Shown here piece by piece: positions 53,939 to 62,652 of a stretch of 64,000 bases of DNA. The stretch spans positions 372,001 through 436,000 of the forward strand of contig NZ_CAJRAF010000004.1 of assembly GCF_907164905.1 (NCBI RefSeq). The letters are read 5' to 3'. The position numbers and the translations under genes are program-made. The first letter of the stretch is position 1. Each line of letters starts with the position of its first letter. The notes under the pieces are model-generated. The model did not search any database and was not told the origin of the DNA. It was given only the letters and a program-made list of their open reading frames with translations. The DNA is from Dyadobacter sp. CECT 9275. GTDB taxonomy: Bacteria; Bacteroidota; Bacteroidia; Cytophagales; Spirosomataceae.

Positions 53939-54376
53939 ATGCTGTTCTTCTCAATTATTACATCTTTTAACGTTTGATTTTATTAAAAAATGCACATTTA
54001 TTAGTAATATTCCTCATTAAAATGCCGTCAACTATCCTGCTCTGTACTGGTTGAATTTAAAATCAGCGATTTTCCGGCCTACTACAGATGAAAGACGGGC
54101 ACGCTTTATTCTACTGTTTTTACCTGTTTCAGGCGTTCCGGAGCAAAAGCCGAACGATAATTTCATTTGAATAGATCCTGAAAAAATGGCAGTTCCAACG
54201 CTTGCACGTTTTATTGCCGCACTGATCTCCAATCCTTGCTTTTACACAGGGCCGTTTTAGGGGGCGCAAATCATTAATCCCTGATTATTTCTCGCAGACC
54301 GACATTTTTTACATTCAAGTGCAGGCAGGTTCCGTAATTTTACACAACTTCGCAATCTTACCGACTCTTATTGCTG
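53939..54376. other. Intergenic region between divergent PSD1 and DUF819 genes
   Basis: About 440 bp that must hold two divergent promoters; AT-rich at the PSD1 end. A 66-codon minus-strand frame (54032-54232, TTG start; ends ADFKFNQYRAG) looks weakly coding but matches nothing I know, so it is not called. No strong hairpin is seen. Confidence 0.45.
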
Positions 54377-55615
54377 ATGATTCATAATGATGCCGCTATT
54401 CTGGGCCTGCTGATGGTAGTTCTTGCCCTGATTTTTTATACAGCCTCCCTACCTGGCAACTTCGTTCAACGCTTTTACACAGTTATCCCTCCACTACTGC
54501 TTTGCTATTTCATTCCCGGGATTCTTAATTCTTTCGGATTTATTGATGGTACCGGTTCGCAATTGTATCCGGTGGTTTCCAAATATTTTCTTCCTGCCTG
54601 CCTGGTTCTCTTCACACTGGGGATGGACTGGCGGTCACTGGGAAAACTTGGTCCCAAGGCACTGATAGCCATGCTTTCGGGTACTGTGGGGGTAATGCTT
54701 GGCGGGCCGCTGGCGTTGTGGATGGTGGGGATGGTCAGTCCTGAAACCGTTGCCGGCCAGGGAGCTGACGAAACCTGGCGTGGACTGGCGACCATTGCCG
54801 GAAGCTGGATTGGCGGAGGCGCCAATCAGACTGCCCTGCGGGAAGTATTCAAACCGAGCGATCAATTATTTTCACAGGTTATAGCCGTTGACGTACTTGT
54901 TGCCGAGCTATGGATGGCAGTTCTGATTTACGGCGCGGGTATCTCCAGAAAGATAGATCATCTGCTAGGTGCTGACGACCGACAAATTAGCGAGGTACAG
55001 GATAGTATGCAGGCAGAGCTGGTTTCCAATCAGCGTATTCCTGCCATGCGCGATTATATTTACCTGGCAGCCGTGGGTTTTGGAGCAACCGGATTATCTC
55101 ACCTGCTGGCTGATATGATCGTACCCTACCTGTCGGAGCACTATCCCGGCCTTCAAAAATTCAGTCTTACCTCGTCGTTTTTCTGGGTGGTAGCCATCGC
55201 TACTTTGGTAGGTATCTTTTTATCGGCCACGCCACTCCGTAAGCTTGAACACTTGGGTGCATCCAAACTGGGTACCGTATTCCTCTACGTCCTGATTGCC
55301 ACCATTGGGATGCAAATGGACCTGAAAGCCGTAGCCGGAAATCCCGGTTTATTTGCCATTGGCTTTCTGTGGATCGTAATCCACGCACTGATCCTCATTG
55401 GCGTCTGCAAGTGGCTAAAAATCCCGTTTTTCTTTCTGGCTGTTGGAAGCCAGGCGAATGTAGGCGGGTCTGCGTCTGCCTCTGCAGTGGCGGCTGCCTT
55501 CCACCCCGCTCTGGCGCCTGTCGGTGTTTTACTTGCGATACTTGGCTATGCCATAGGTACTTATGGTGGTTACGTCACGGCGCTTATGATGCAATGGGTA
55601 AGCCATCAGTTATAG
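54377..55615 (+). CDS. DUF819 family integral membrane protein
   Basis: I use ATG 54377; TTG 54371 is also in frame. 412 residues, almost entirely hydrophobic, with ten or more membrane helices (for example LLMVVLALIFYTASL, ALIAMLSGTVGVMLGGPLALW, GTVFLYVLIATIGMQMDLKA). The conserved SWIGGGANQTALREVF and VGSQANVGGSASASAVAAAF segments sit in the two halves and are the DUF819 signatures. This arrangement suggests a secondary transporter with inverted repeats. The substrate is unknown. The next gene, ytxJ, starts about 150 bp later. Confidence 0.9.
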   Translation: MIHNDAAILGLLMVVLALIFYTASLPGNFVQRFYTVIPPLLLCYFIPGILNSFGFIDGTGSQLYPVVSKYFLPACLVLFTLGMDWRSLGKLGPKALIAMLSGTVGVMLGGPLALWMVGMVSPETVAGQGADETWRGLATIAGSWIGGGANQTALREVFKPSDQLFSQVIAVDVLVAELWMAVLIYGAGISRKIDHLLGADDRQISEVQDSMQAELVSNQRIPAMRDYIYLAAVGFGATGLSHLLADMIVPYLSEHYPGLQKFSLTSSFFWVVAIATLVGIFLSATPLRKLEHLGASKLGTVFLYVLIATIGMQMDLKAVAGNPGLFAIGFLWIVIHALILIGVCKWLKIPFFFLAVGSQANVGGSASASAVAAAFHPALAPVGVLLAILGYAIGTYGGYVTALMMQWVSHQL

Positions 55616-55767
55616 AAGAATATATCCTGTATTGCAACGAACTGAATATAAAAAAACATGATAATACCCGCTCGGCCAGTAAGATGAACCAATTTCATTT
55701 GGTTTTAGGTTTACTAGTCTGACCACGTCTTAAAAACAAAAACTTAACTTAACGGATCCAAATCGGC

Positions 55768-56106
55768 ATGATGAATTGGGTAAATATTACGGCTGAAAAA
55801 GAAGTTGAAGCCATTAAAAAATCTGAAAATTTCTCTATCATTTACAAACACAGCCCCCGGTGTATGACAAGCCTGATGGCTTACCGACGCCTGAAAATGG
55901 AGGTCAATGCTGCTCCCGACGCCAATGTACCTATTTATATCGTGGATGTGATCAGCAACCGGAGAGAATCCATGGCCGTGGCAGAGGCATTCGGGGTACC
56001 GCATGAATCTCCGCAAATACTGCTGATCAAAAGCGGAGAATGTATATTTGACACTTCACATGAAGATGTATCGTTGCAAGAACCTCTGAGCAGGATTGTC
56101 GTTTAA
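55768..56106 (+). CDS. ytxJ: YtxJ-type bacilliredoxin-like protein (DUF2847)
   Basis: 112 residues with a thioredoxin-like fold. The active-site region is YKHSPRCMTSLMAYRRL, with a single cysteine (SPRC, Cys32) as in monothiol bacilliredoxin YtxJ. The remaining segments YIVDVISNRRESMAVAEAFG and GVPHESPQILLIKSGE fit the family well. YtxJ removes bacillithiol mixed disulfides from proteins; bacillithiol is made in Bacillota and in some Bacteroidota. The start has two adjacent ATGs; MNWVNI from the second is equally possible. Confidence 0.9.
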   Translation: MMNWVNITAEKEVEAIKKSENFSIIYKHSPRCMTSLMAYRRLKMEVNAAPDANVPIYIVDVISNRRESMAVAEAFGVPHESPQILLIKSGECIFDTSHEDVSLQEPLSRIVV

Positions 56107-56210
56107 TGGCAGTATGCCCCACGCTTAGGAAATTAGAGGCTTCTCCCCAATCTCTTGGGTAAAAATGCAAGGTTTCCCTGTTTTAGTTTCATATCAACCG
56201 GAGACAGAGC

Positions 56211-57350
56211 ATGTTAAGAAGAGATTTTATCAGGAATACGGGAACATTGGCACTGGCCGGTTCGGTTGCTACGCCGTTTATGGATTTAGATAAACAGCCT
56301 GCAAAAAACAAACTGCCTAAATGGAAAGGGTTTAATCTGCTCGATTTCTTTTCTCCTGATCCTGGAAAAGGCAGGAAGCGTACCACAGCCGAACAGTTGA
56401 AATGGATGAGCGACTGGGGTTTTGATTTTGTCAGAATTCCAATGGCCTATCCCGTTTATCTAAAATTTGACAGAAGCCGCAATATTAACCCGGAGGAGGT
56501 ATACCATATTGACCAGCAGGCGGTTGATAAAATTGATGAACTTGTGCGGCTCGCACAACAGCACAACCTGCACGTAAGCCTGAACCTGCATCGTGCGCCA
56601 GGATATTGTGTTAATGCCGGATTTCATGAACCCTATAATCTCTGGACCGACCAGGCCGCACTGGATGCTTTTTGCTTTCACTGGAACATGTGGGCGAAGC
56701 GTTACAAAAATGTATCGGCTACCAGGATCAGCTTTGACCTTGTAAACGAGCCAAGTATGCGTGCAGATATGAACGATCAGCATTCCAAACGTAGTTCAGT
56801 TCCGGGGGAGGTATACCGAAAGGTGGCTATGGCTGCTTCGGCGGCCATCAGGAAGGAAAATCGCCAGCATCTGATTATTGCGGACGGGAATGATGTAGGA
56901 TCCAGCGTGATCCCCGAAATCGCAGATCTGGACATTGCCCAAAGTTGCCGCGGATATCACCCAGGGATCATTTCACATTACAAGGCTCCGTGGGCCATGA
57001 AGGATGTCAACAACGTACCCGATCCTAAATGGCCTGGCCAGGTAGGCAACCAGTATTTAAGCAGGGAAATGCTCGAAAAATTTTACAAACCCTGGATAGA
57101 CCTGGTCAATAAAGGCGTCGGTGTGCATTGCGGAGAGTGCGGATGTTGGAACAAAACACCGCATGATGTGTTCCTGGCCTGGTTTAATGACGTACTGGAT
57201 ATCCTGACCTCCAATGGCATAGGTTTTTCCCTCTGGGAATTCTCCGGCGATTTCGGGGTACTGAATTCCAACCGTTCTGATGTGGCTTATGAAGACTGGC
57301 ACGGCCACAAGCTCGACAGAAAACTGCTGACGCTCATGCAAAAGTACTAA
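56211..57350 (+). CDS. Glycoside hydrolase family 5 (cellulase-like) protein
   Basis: 379 residues. The N-terminus MLRRDFIRNTGTLALAGSVA is a twin-arginine-like signal. The TIM barrel carries the GH5 catalytic pair: acid/base Glu180 in DLVNEPS and nucleophile Glu309 in GVHCGECGCW. NLHRAPGYC and FSLWEFSGDFGVLN also match the family. It is probably an exported beta-glycanase. Its substrate class is not readable, but the nearby GH2 and cellobiose epimerase-type genes point toward mannan or glucan. It converges on the thioredoxin-like gene with a 6-bp gap and no terminator. Confidence 0.9.
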   Translation: MLRRDFIRNTGTLALAGSVATPFMDLDKQPAKNKLPKWKGFNLLDFFSPDPGKGRKRTTAEQLKWMSDWGFDFVRIPMAYPVYLKFDRSRNINPEEVYHIDQQAVDKIDELVRLAQQHNLHVSLNLHRAPGYCVNAGFHEPYNLWTDQAALDAFCFHWNMWAKRYKNVSATRISFDLVNEPSMRADMNDQHSKRSSVPGEVYRKVAMAASAAIRKENRQHLIIADGNDVGSSVIPEIADLDIAQSCRGYHPGIISHYKAPWAMKDVNNVPDPKWPGQVGNQYLSREMLEKFYKPWIDLVNKGVGVHCGECGCWNKTPHDVFLAWFNDVLDILTSNGIGFSLWEFSGDFGVLNSNRSDVAYEDWHGHKLDRKLLTLMQKY

Positions 57351-57356
57351 GTGTTG

Positions 57357-58817
57357 TTATGGCGTTTTAGCCGGAATACCGGCCAAAGCCTTTTCTATCT
57401 TTTCTGAAGCATTCTGGCTTGGGCGGCTTGCAAAATTCTCAATAATATTTCCATCTGCGCCAATGAGTGTATAGTGCGGGTATACACTGATTTTATATTT
57501 GCTCTCCAGGGTTTCACGCCAGGCAGGATTGGCAATCAGGTTGATCGTTTTCAGGTTATACTTATCAATGGCGGCCAGCCACTTTTTTCGGTCGGTATCG
57601 ATACTGATACTGATGATACGGACAGGCTGGCCCCGGAATTTTTCCACCATTTTATTTTCAAAAGGCATTTCATGAATACAGCCACCGCAGGATGAAAACC
57701 AGAAGGACAAATAAACGACCTCACCTTTAAACTGGCCCAGCGAGACCAATGAATCCCGCTGATCAGCCAAAAAAAATGTCGGCGCTTTGTCGCCTTTTTT
57801 TAATGATCTGACCTGGCTTTCACATTTGGCTAATAAGTAAGCTACAAGATATTTGTACCTGTCGTTTACCTGTAATTCTGATAGCTGCCGGGCAGTATTT
57901 TCGGGAGCACCCAGTATTCCGCCTCCTGCCTGCCAGAGCTGGAAATAAGTGACCAAATCCTTCCCCAGGTAACGTTTAGCTGTTGCCCTTAGCTCATTTT
58001 CCCCCACTGTTGTGTGGGCTGCGCCTTTGGCTTTCATATAAATAAATGCTTCCAGGAAATTCAGATAGTCGTATTGATAGAAAGCACTGGTGTCTTGGAT
58101 GGCCAGCTGATCCAGAAAACTCAGGTAGGTTACTGGGATGGTCTGAGTTTTCTTCTGGTAATCAATCTGATAACTGATTGCGTATAATCTCAGCCGGGCA
58201 TCCGAATAGCTGATAGAAGCGGACTCATACGTTTTGAACCAGTACGGCAGCCTGTGTGTCTCCTGATACCTGCTCCAGAAGCCGGCTTCGGCATGGTGAA
58301 GGCTGTCAATTTTCGTTTTGAACATTTTCAGGTCTTCTGCCTGTCCACAGGCATTCAGGGCGAGTTGTGCAGTTTCTATGGGAAAAGCATGTTTTTTAGC
58401 CAGATAATAAGCTTGTATTTCCTGATTTTTCCCCTGAAACTGAATACTACTGTACGGATCGGAAACATTGGGATCCTCGGTTAAAATCACCCCCACAGTA
58501 TCCCCCGGAACCAGCAAGAGCCTTAACTTAAATCCGTTAAGTGTCAGAAACACCGTATTTTCGACATTTTTTACGGGACATGAAATGGACAATGTTCGTC
58601 TGTTGTGATGCAGAGAGTCCTTCATGTGGGTAATCTCGTGCTGAGGAAAGGAGTGAAAAATATCCAGTTCCACCGGAAAATCTGCATTCAAAAGCGTATA
58701 CCCTATCTGCAGTGTAGCATTACCCGTCAGGTCTGGAAGTTGAGTGATTGAATTTTGCGCCTGTATGTTACTAAATACCGACAGCAGCAATAGTACCGTA
58801 TAAAAAAGCCTCCCCAT
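57357..58817 (-). CDS. TlpA-like thioredoxin-fold protein with long N-terminal domain
   Basis: 486 residues with a signal peptide (LLLLSVFSNIQAQ). The N-terminal 330 residues include a DUF4369-like beta-sandwich start and a helical middle part. The thioredoxin domain follows at about 345-480: KAPTFFLADQRD, then FWFSSCGGCIHEMPF with the active-site pair C377 and C380 (CGGC), and YPHYTLIGADGNI with the cis-proline-region PHYT. TlpA proteins reduce periplasmic disulfides, for example in cytochrome c maturation. That fits a window with several c-type cytochromes, but the pairing is inference. Confidence 0.9.
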   Translation of the reverse strand: MGRLFYTVLLLLSVFSNIQAQNSITQLPDLTGNATLQIGYTLLNADFPVELDIFHSFPQHEITHMKDSLHHNRRTLSISCPVKNVENTVFLTLNGFKLRLLLVPGDTVGVILTEDPNVSDPYSSIQFQGKNQEIQAYYLAKKHAFPIETAQLALNACGQAEDLKMFKTKIDSLHHAEAGFWSRYQETHRLPYWFKTYESASISYSDARLRLYAISYQIDYQKKTQTIPVTYLSFLDQLAIQDTSAFYQYDYLNFLEAFIYMKAKGAAHTTVGENELRATAKRYLGKDLVTYFQLWQAGGGILGAPENTARQLSELQVNDRYKYLVAYLLAKCESQVRSLKKGDKAPTFFLADQRDSLVSLGQFKGEVVYLSFWFSSCGGCIHEMPFENKMVEKFRGQPVRIISISIDTDRKKWLAAIDKYNLKTINLIANPAWRETLESKYKISVYPHYTLIGADGNIIENFASRPSQNASEKIEKALAGIPAKTP

Positions 58818-58960
58818 GATTCAAAGGATCAATTGAACGTTCATAGTATTTCAACAAAACTAAGGTACAAGTTATTTAACTATTTTTTTAGGTATCTTAA
58901 ACTTATATTAAAATTTACAGAATAACTGGCCTGATTTTGAAGGCAGAAAGTATTCCATTC

Positions 58961-61087
58961 ATGCTATTTCAACCTACCTCTCAATTTCGATCGTTCAGGT
59001 TTTATCCTGTACTGCTAACCGGCCTTGCCTTGTCAATCGGTTGGGGCATCCGTGGAAATTTTGGCCATGAATACGGCGCCGCTTTTGCAGGGTGTTTGGC
59101 CGCACTTACGGTATCCTTGGTTTCGGGCCGGGAAGACTGGCGCGGCAGAGTATTATATTTTGGCTTCTTTGGAGCTTTGGGATGGGGTTTTGGTGGTTCC
59201 ATGTCCTACATGCAGGTGATCGCATATACCCAGAGCGGGCATTGGCCGTCGCAGTGGTATGGTTATTCCTGCCTATTTCTGATCGGCTTCCTATGGGCGG
59301 CCCTGGGAAGTATCGGCACGGCTCTTCCGGCAGTTGCAGACAAAGAAACACTTGTCGGACTTTTTCGTCCTATAGTGTTTGTATTTGCTGCCTGGTTTAT
59401 TCAGGATCTCGTGGAGGATCCTCTTTCCAATTTTCTGCAATCCCAAATCCAGTTTGATCATACCTGGTCCCGGCACAAGAGCCCGTTGTACTGGTTTGAT
59501 GCAGATTATTTTGCTGCCTTTTTTGCTCTGGCCGGGTTAGGTATTTTTGATTTGACGGATCGTAAGGAAAAAAATACATTTTGGTTGCCTGTTTTCATTT
59601 TGGGTGGCGCGCTCTTGGGGTTCGGAACCCAGCAATTGTTGCAAACCAGCGGGCTGGATAAATCCCTGGCATCTTTGCTCACCTACAAGCTGGGAGATGT
59701 AACTTACATGCAGGCAGGAAGTAATATGCCTGCATTTGATCCCGACAACTTTTTAAATAACTGGCCGCAATGGTTTGGTGATTATCCTCAGCATATTGGC
59801 TGGGTAGCTGGCATTGTTGCAGGAATTACGGCTTATTTTATCAGATATGGAAAATTCAGGAGCGGAGCTTCACTGCTGGTTTGTATGGCGTCAGGATGGA
59901 TACTGAGTTTTTTATTGTTTCCTGTTCTGGGAAGCCTGTTTTTTACAAATATCGGAGGTTTACGAATGACTCCTCCGCGGGGTGACGACTGGGCGGGTAT
60001 CCTAGGTGTTTTCATCGGAGCCGTTGTATGGCTTAAGCGCTACCGTTTTGATGCCGTGCTCTACGCAGGCCTGGTGGGCGGTACCATTGGTGGGCTGGGC
60101 TTTTCTGGCATTCAGTGGATCAAGCTGTGGCTCACTTCATGGGGTAATCCCCAGGTTTTGTTGGGAAAAGGAATGGATGGGGCTAGCCCGCTTTTCCAAC
60201 AGACGGTCCTCGCCTGGGCCGACTGGCAGCAGCAAAACTGGCATAGCTTTCTCGAACAAAGTTATGGTTTCGTCAACGGCATTGCAATCGCCGTGGCTAT
60301 TGGGCTCCTGAGACAGCAGCAAATTCTACCAGGCCGCAGTACTCTGCCCGGTGTAAAACTGTACCGGGAAAGCACTGCAAAAGCTATTGCTGTCTTTTTT
60401 ATCCTGCTCGCGATACCCTATGTGAATCTTTTCAAAAATGTCAAGGAATGGAGTGATCGGCTGGGTCCCGAAAACTGGCAGGTAATAACCCGGATGCCCG
60501 ACGGATCCGAACAGGCAGTAGCCGCACACTGGGATGTACCCTATATTGGCCGGTTTCCAGGAGTTGACTTCCTAAGTTTTACTGCCGAAACCTGGTACCG
60601 GGTGACCTGGGTTTTACTGGTGATTCTATTTGTCAAAGTAATAAGAAGACACAGGGAGGAACCCCTGTCTTTCCTCCCCGCCAGCTGGCTGGGCAGAGGC
60701 CAGTTGGTTTTTCTGATGCTGCTGTGGCTGATGATCATGGGTAATTTTGAAAGGGCGCTGGTCGGCTGGGGTTCATCCCGCCTGTTGACCGAATGGGTGA
60801 TCACGGTGAATGCCATGCTGGCAACTTACTTTATCCTCACGGTTCCAAGAGAAAAGCAGGATACATTTGCCGTTACCGCACCCATAGGAAGGGTGGCTTT
60901 AAAACGCGCTTTTTTTACGTTGATACTGGTCTTTCTGATTTCCCCTCCCGTTTTATTTGTTACTAACCGGATGATTTACCACTATCCGGAATATGCCAAA
61001 TTGGACAAGGCCCACATTCACATGCGCTTTGGTCCCGATGCCGACTGGCGCGCCAAGCCAATTCTCAAAAATGAAGAACATAAATAG
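58961..61087 (+). CDS. Large multi-pass membrane protein of unknown function
   Basis: ATG 58961 (MLFQPTSQFRSFRF) is chosen over TTG 58937. The 708-residue product has more than a dozen hydrophobic segments (for example VLLTGLALSIGWGIRGNFGH, LYFGFFGALGWGFGGSMSYM, WVAGIVAGITAYFI, IPYVNLFKN). Glycine-rich motifs GWGIRGNFGHEYGAAFAG and GWGFGGSMSY recur near the N-terminus. One soluble loop (about 490-550, ENWQVITRMPDGSEQAVAAH) may be periplasmic. I do not recognise a family with known function; a transporter or polymer-handling membrane enzyme is possible. It is followed by a bidirectional hairpin. Confidence 0.75.
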   Translation: MLFQPTSQFRSFRFYPVLLTGLALSIGWGIRGNFGHEYGAAFAGCLAALTVSLVSGREDWRGRVLYFGFFGALGWGFGGSMSYMQVIAYTQSGHWPSQWYGYSCLFLIGFLWAALGSIGTALPAVADKETLVGLFRPIVFVFAAWFIQDLVEDPLSNFLQSQIQFDHTWSRHKSPLYWFDADYFAAFFALAGLGIFDLTDRKEKNTFWLPVFILGGALLGFGTQQLLQTSGLDKSLASLLTYKLGDVTYMQAGSNMPAFDPDNFLNNWPQWFGDYPQHIGWVAGIVAGITAYFIRYGKFRSGASLLVCMASGWILSFLLFPVLGSLFFTNIGGLRMTPPRGDDWAGILGVFIGAVVWLKRYRFDAVLYAGLVGGTIGGLGFSGIQWIKLWLTSWGNPQVLLGKGMDGASPLFQQTVLAWADWQQQNWHSFLEQSYGFVNGIAIAVAIGLLRQQQILPGRSTLPGVKLYRESTAKAIAVFFILLAIPYVNLFKNVKEWSDRLGPENWQVITRMPDGSEQAVAAHWDVPYIGRFPGVDFLSFTAETWYRVTWVLLVILFVKVIRRHREEPLSFLPASWLGRGQLVFLMLLWLMIMGNFERALVGWGSSRLLTEWVITVNAMLATYFILTVPREKQDTFAVTAPIGRVALKRAFFTLILVFLISPPVLFVTNRMIYHYPEYAKLDKAHIHMRFGPDADWRAKPILKNEEHK

Positions 61088-61110
61088 CTTATCAGATTCA
61101 TGTGGTTAGG

Positions 61111-61209
61111 AGCAGGCAGTTTTTAGTAAGCAGTACCCCGTTTACAACCAAGGCTATATGAAGCTGAACGAGTGTACGTTAGCTTACTTTGCACTAAAAA
61201 CCGCCTGCT
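61111..61209. terminator. Long imperfect hairpin between convergent genes
   Basis: AGCAGGCAGTTTTTAGT (61111-61127) pairs with ACTAAAAACCGCCTGCT (61193-61209) with one mismatch, and AGTAAGC/GCTTACT extend the stem inward. The loop is about 50 bases. It lies between the membrane protein gene and the AhpD-like gene and can stop transcription from both sides. The string AGTAAGC-AGTA is the heptamer word seen at 47796. Confidence 0.6.
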
Positions 61210-61220
61210 AAAACAATCCT

Positions 61221-61661
61221 CTATTCAATTTGCTGATGCGTACTGACAGCAATCCTGTTCCATGCATTTATGGTCACGATAGCCATAATGATTTGTGCGA
61301 TTTGCGTTTCCGTAAAAAATTTCGTGGCCTGCTGATAGGTTTCCCCTGTCAATCCCTTCTGATGAATAAGCGTGATTTCTTCAGTCATGGCCAATACCGT
61401 TTGCTCCTCTTCCGTAAAGAATTTTGTTGCCTCCCGCCAGGCGCTCAGCAAAAAAATGCGTTGATAGGTCTCCCCGTTTTTGATCGCATCTTTGGTATGC
61501 ATGTCGATACAATAGGCACAATTATTTATTTGGGAAGCCCTGATCTTTATGATTTCCTTTAAAGATTTAGAAATTTCGGCCTTAGCCAGGTATCCTTCCA
61601 AACCATACATTGCCTTGAACGCCAGCGGTTCCGTGGCATTTATACTGATACGTTTTTCCAT
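61221..61661 (-). CDS. Carboxymuconolactone decarboxylase/AhpD-like protein
   Basis: 146 residues, all helical. The AhpD active-site pattern C48-A-Y-C51-x-x-x-H55 (INNCAYCIDMHTKDA) is present, and KEIIKIRASQ precedes it. The C-terminal half (FFTETQIAQIIMAIVTINAW) completes the fold. Such proteins act as alkylhydroperoxidases reduced by dithiols; several are induced under oxidative stress. A Crp/Fnr-type regulator gene lies 68 bp upstream on the same strand and may control it, an arrangement often seen in Bacteroidota. Confidence 0.92.
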   Translation of the reverse strand: MEKRISINATEPLAFKAMYGLEGYLAKAEISKSLKEIIKIRASQINNCAYCIDMHTKDAIKNGETYQRIFLLSAWREATKFFTEEEQTVLAMTEEITLIHQKGLTGETYQQATKFFTETQIAQIIMAIVTINAWNRIAVSTHQQIE

Positions 61662-61729
61662 TGTCCTGAATGATTAATCTTTGATGATACAAAGTTGGTC
61701 AAACGGTTTGCGGAAAAACTTAAACTGGT

Positions 61730-62419
61730 TTAAGAAATGCTTTTTCTTCGAATTTCACTTAAATATTCCGGTGTGAAACCCAGGTAGGAGGCAATCAGAT
61801 ACTGCGGTACGCGTTGCAGGAATTCGGGCTGGCTCCGGCGGAAGAAATGGTACAATTCTTCCCGCGAATGTTCGTATTGAAACTTAATCCGCATTTGTGC
61901 GGCGGCGTATGCCTTTTGGTAAATGTACCTGAAATACTTCTCCATAGCTGGATGTGCTTCCAGCATCTTATCGTGAGCATCCCGGTAAAGAATTAATACC
62001 TGCGTATTTTCAACCGCCTGGATATAGAATTCCGTAGGCGCCTGATTGAGGTAAGAAAAAGTTTCCGTCATCCACCAGTTTTCAATGGCGAATTCGGTGG
62101 TTTGCTCCCCCCCTTTTTCGTTGATAAAAAACTTCCTTAAAATACCTTGCAGCACAAAATACTGGGCCTTGCAGATTTGCCCTTCCAAGAGAATATTCTC
62201 CTTCTTTTTTAGAGTCTGAACCTGAAAATAGCCAATGATGTCAGCGAATTCACGATCACTGATGTTTACGAATTTATGGATATGGTTTCTGAACTGTTCC
62301 AGGATAGTACGGTTAGCTGAACAATCGGAGGCACGGCAGCTGAACAATCGGGTATATGAACAGTCAGTTATCCGAAAACCTCGGGCCAAATTAAACACAA
62401 TTGCTGACAGAAATAGCAA
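61730..62419 (-). CDS. Crp/Fnr family transcriptional regulator, start uncertain
   Basis: The cyclic-nucleotide-binding domain fills about 45-140 of the open frame (HIHKFVNISDREFADIIGYF, GQICKAQYFVLQGILRKFF) and the short winged helix is at the end (RVPQYLIASYLGFTPEYLSE). This is the Bacteroidota type, which usually lacks cAMP contact residues. The frame opens at TTG 62419 but its first 40 residues are cysteine- and arginine-rich and unlike the family. Homologues begin near LEQFRNHIHKF, where no ATG exists. So either a non-ATG start is used or the 5' end is damaged. The leader contains two 14-bp direct repeats (62315-62328 and 62338-62351). Confidence 0.8.
   Translation of the reverse strand: MLFLSAIVFNLARGFRITDCSYTRLFSCRASDCSANRTILEQFRNHIHKFVNISDREFADIIGYFQVQTLKKKENILLEGQICKAQYFVLQGILRKFFINEKGGEQTTEFAIENWWMTETFSYLNQAPTEFYIQAVENTQVLILYRDAHDKMLEAHPAMEKYFRYIYQKAYAAAQMRIKFQYEHSREELYHFFRRSQPEFLQRVPQYLIASYLGFTPEYLSEIRRKSIS
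62315..62351 (-). repeat. Pair of 14-bp direct repeats at the 5' end of the Crp/Fnr gene
   Basis: AGCTGAACAATCGG occurs at 62315-62328 and again at 62338-62351, 23 bp apart, just where the family's conserved N-terminus should begin. They could be operator sites for autoregulation or a small local duplication that disrupted the start. Confidence 0.55.
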
Positions 62420-62652
62420 AGTCTCATCAATTTACCCAAGTAACTGCCAGCATCCCGATTTCCTGATATTGCAAATTTCGCCAGCTTTCGGAAAACAGGT
62501 GTAGTCAAAAGTCGCCATGTTGTAGCTGAAAGTCAGAATACTGGGAAGAAGTATCTATTCAATATCAATATGCCGTGCAGGCGGGACGGCGGATTTTGAG
62601 TATACTTGCCACTGCAAGCAACTTTAATTCTATTCCGAATTATTTAACCATA

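Noticed and set aside
54032..54232. Small minus-strand gene
   Set aside because: TTG start, no recognised motif; weakly coding only.
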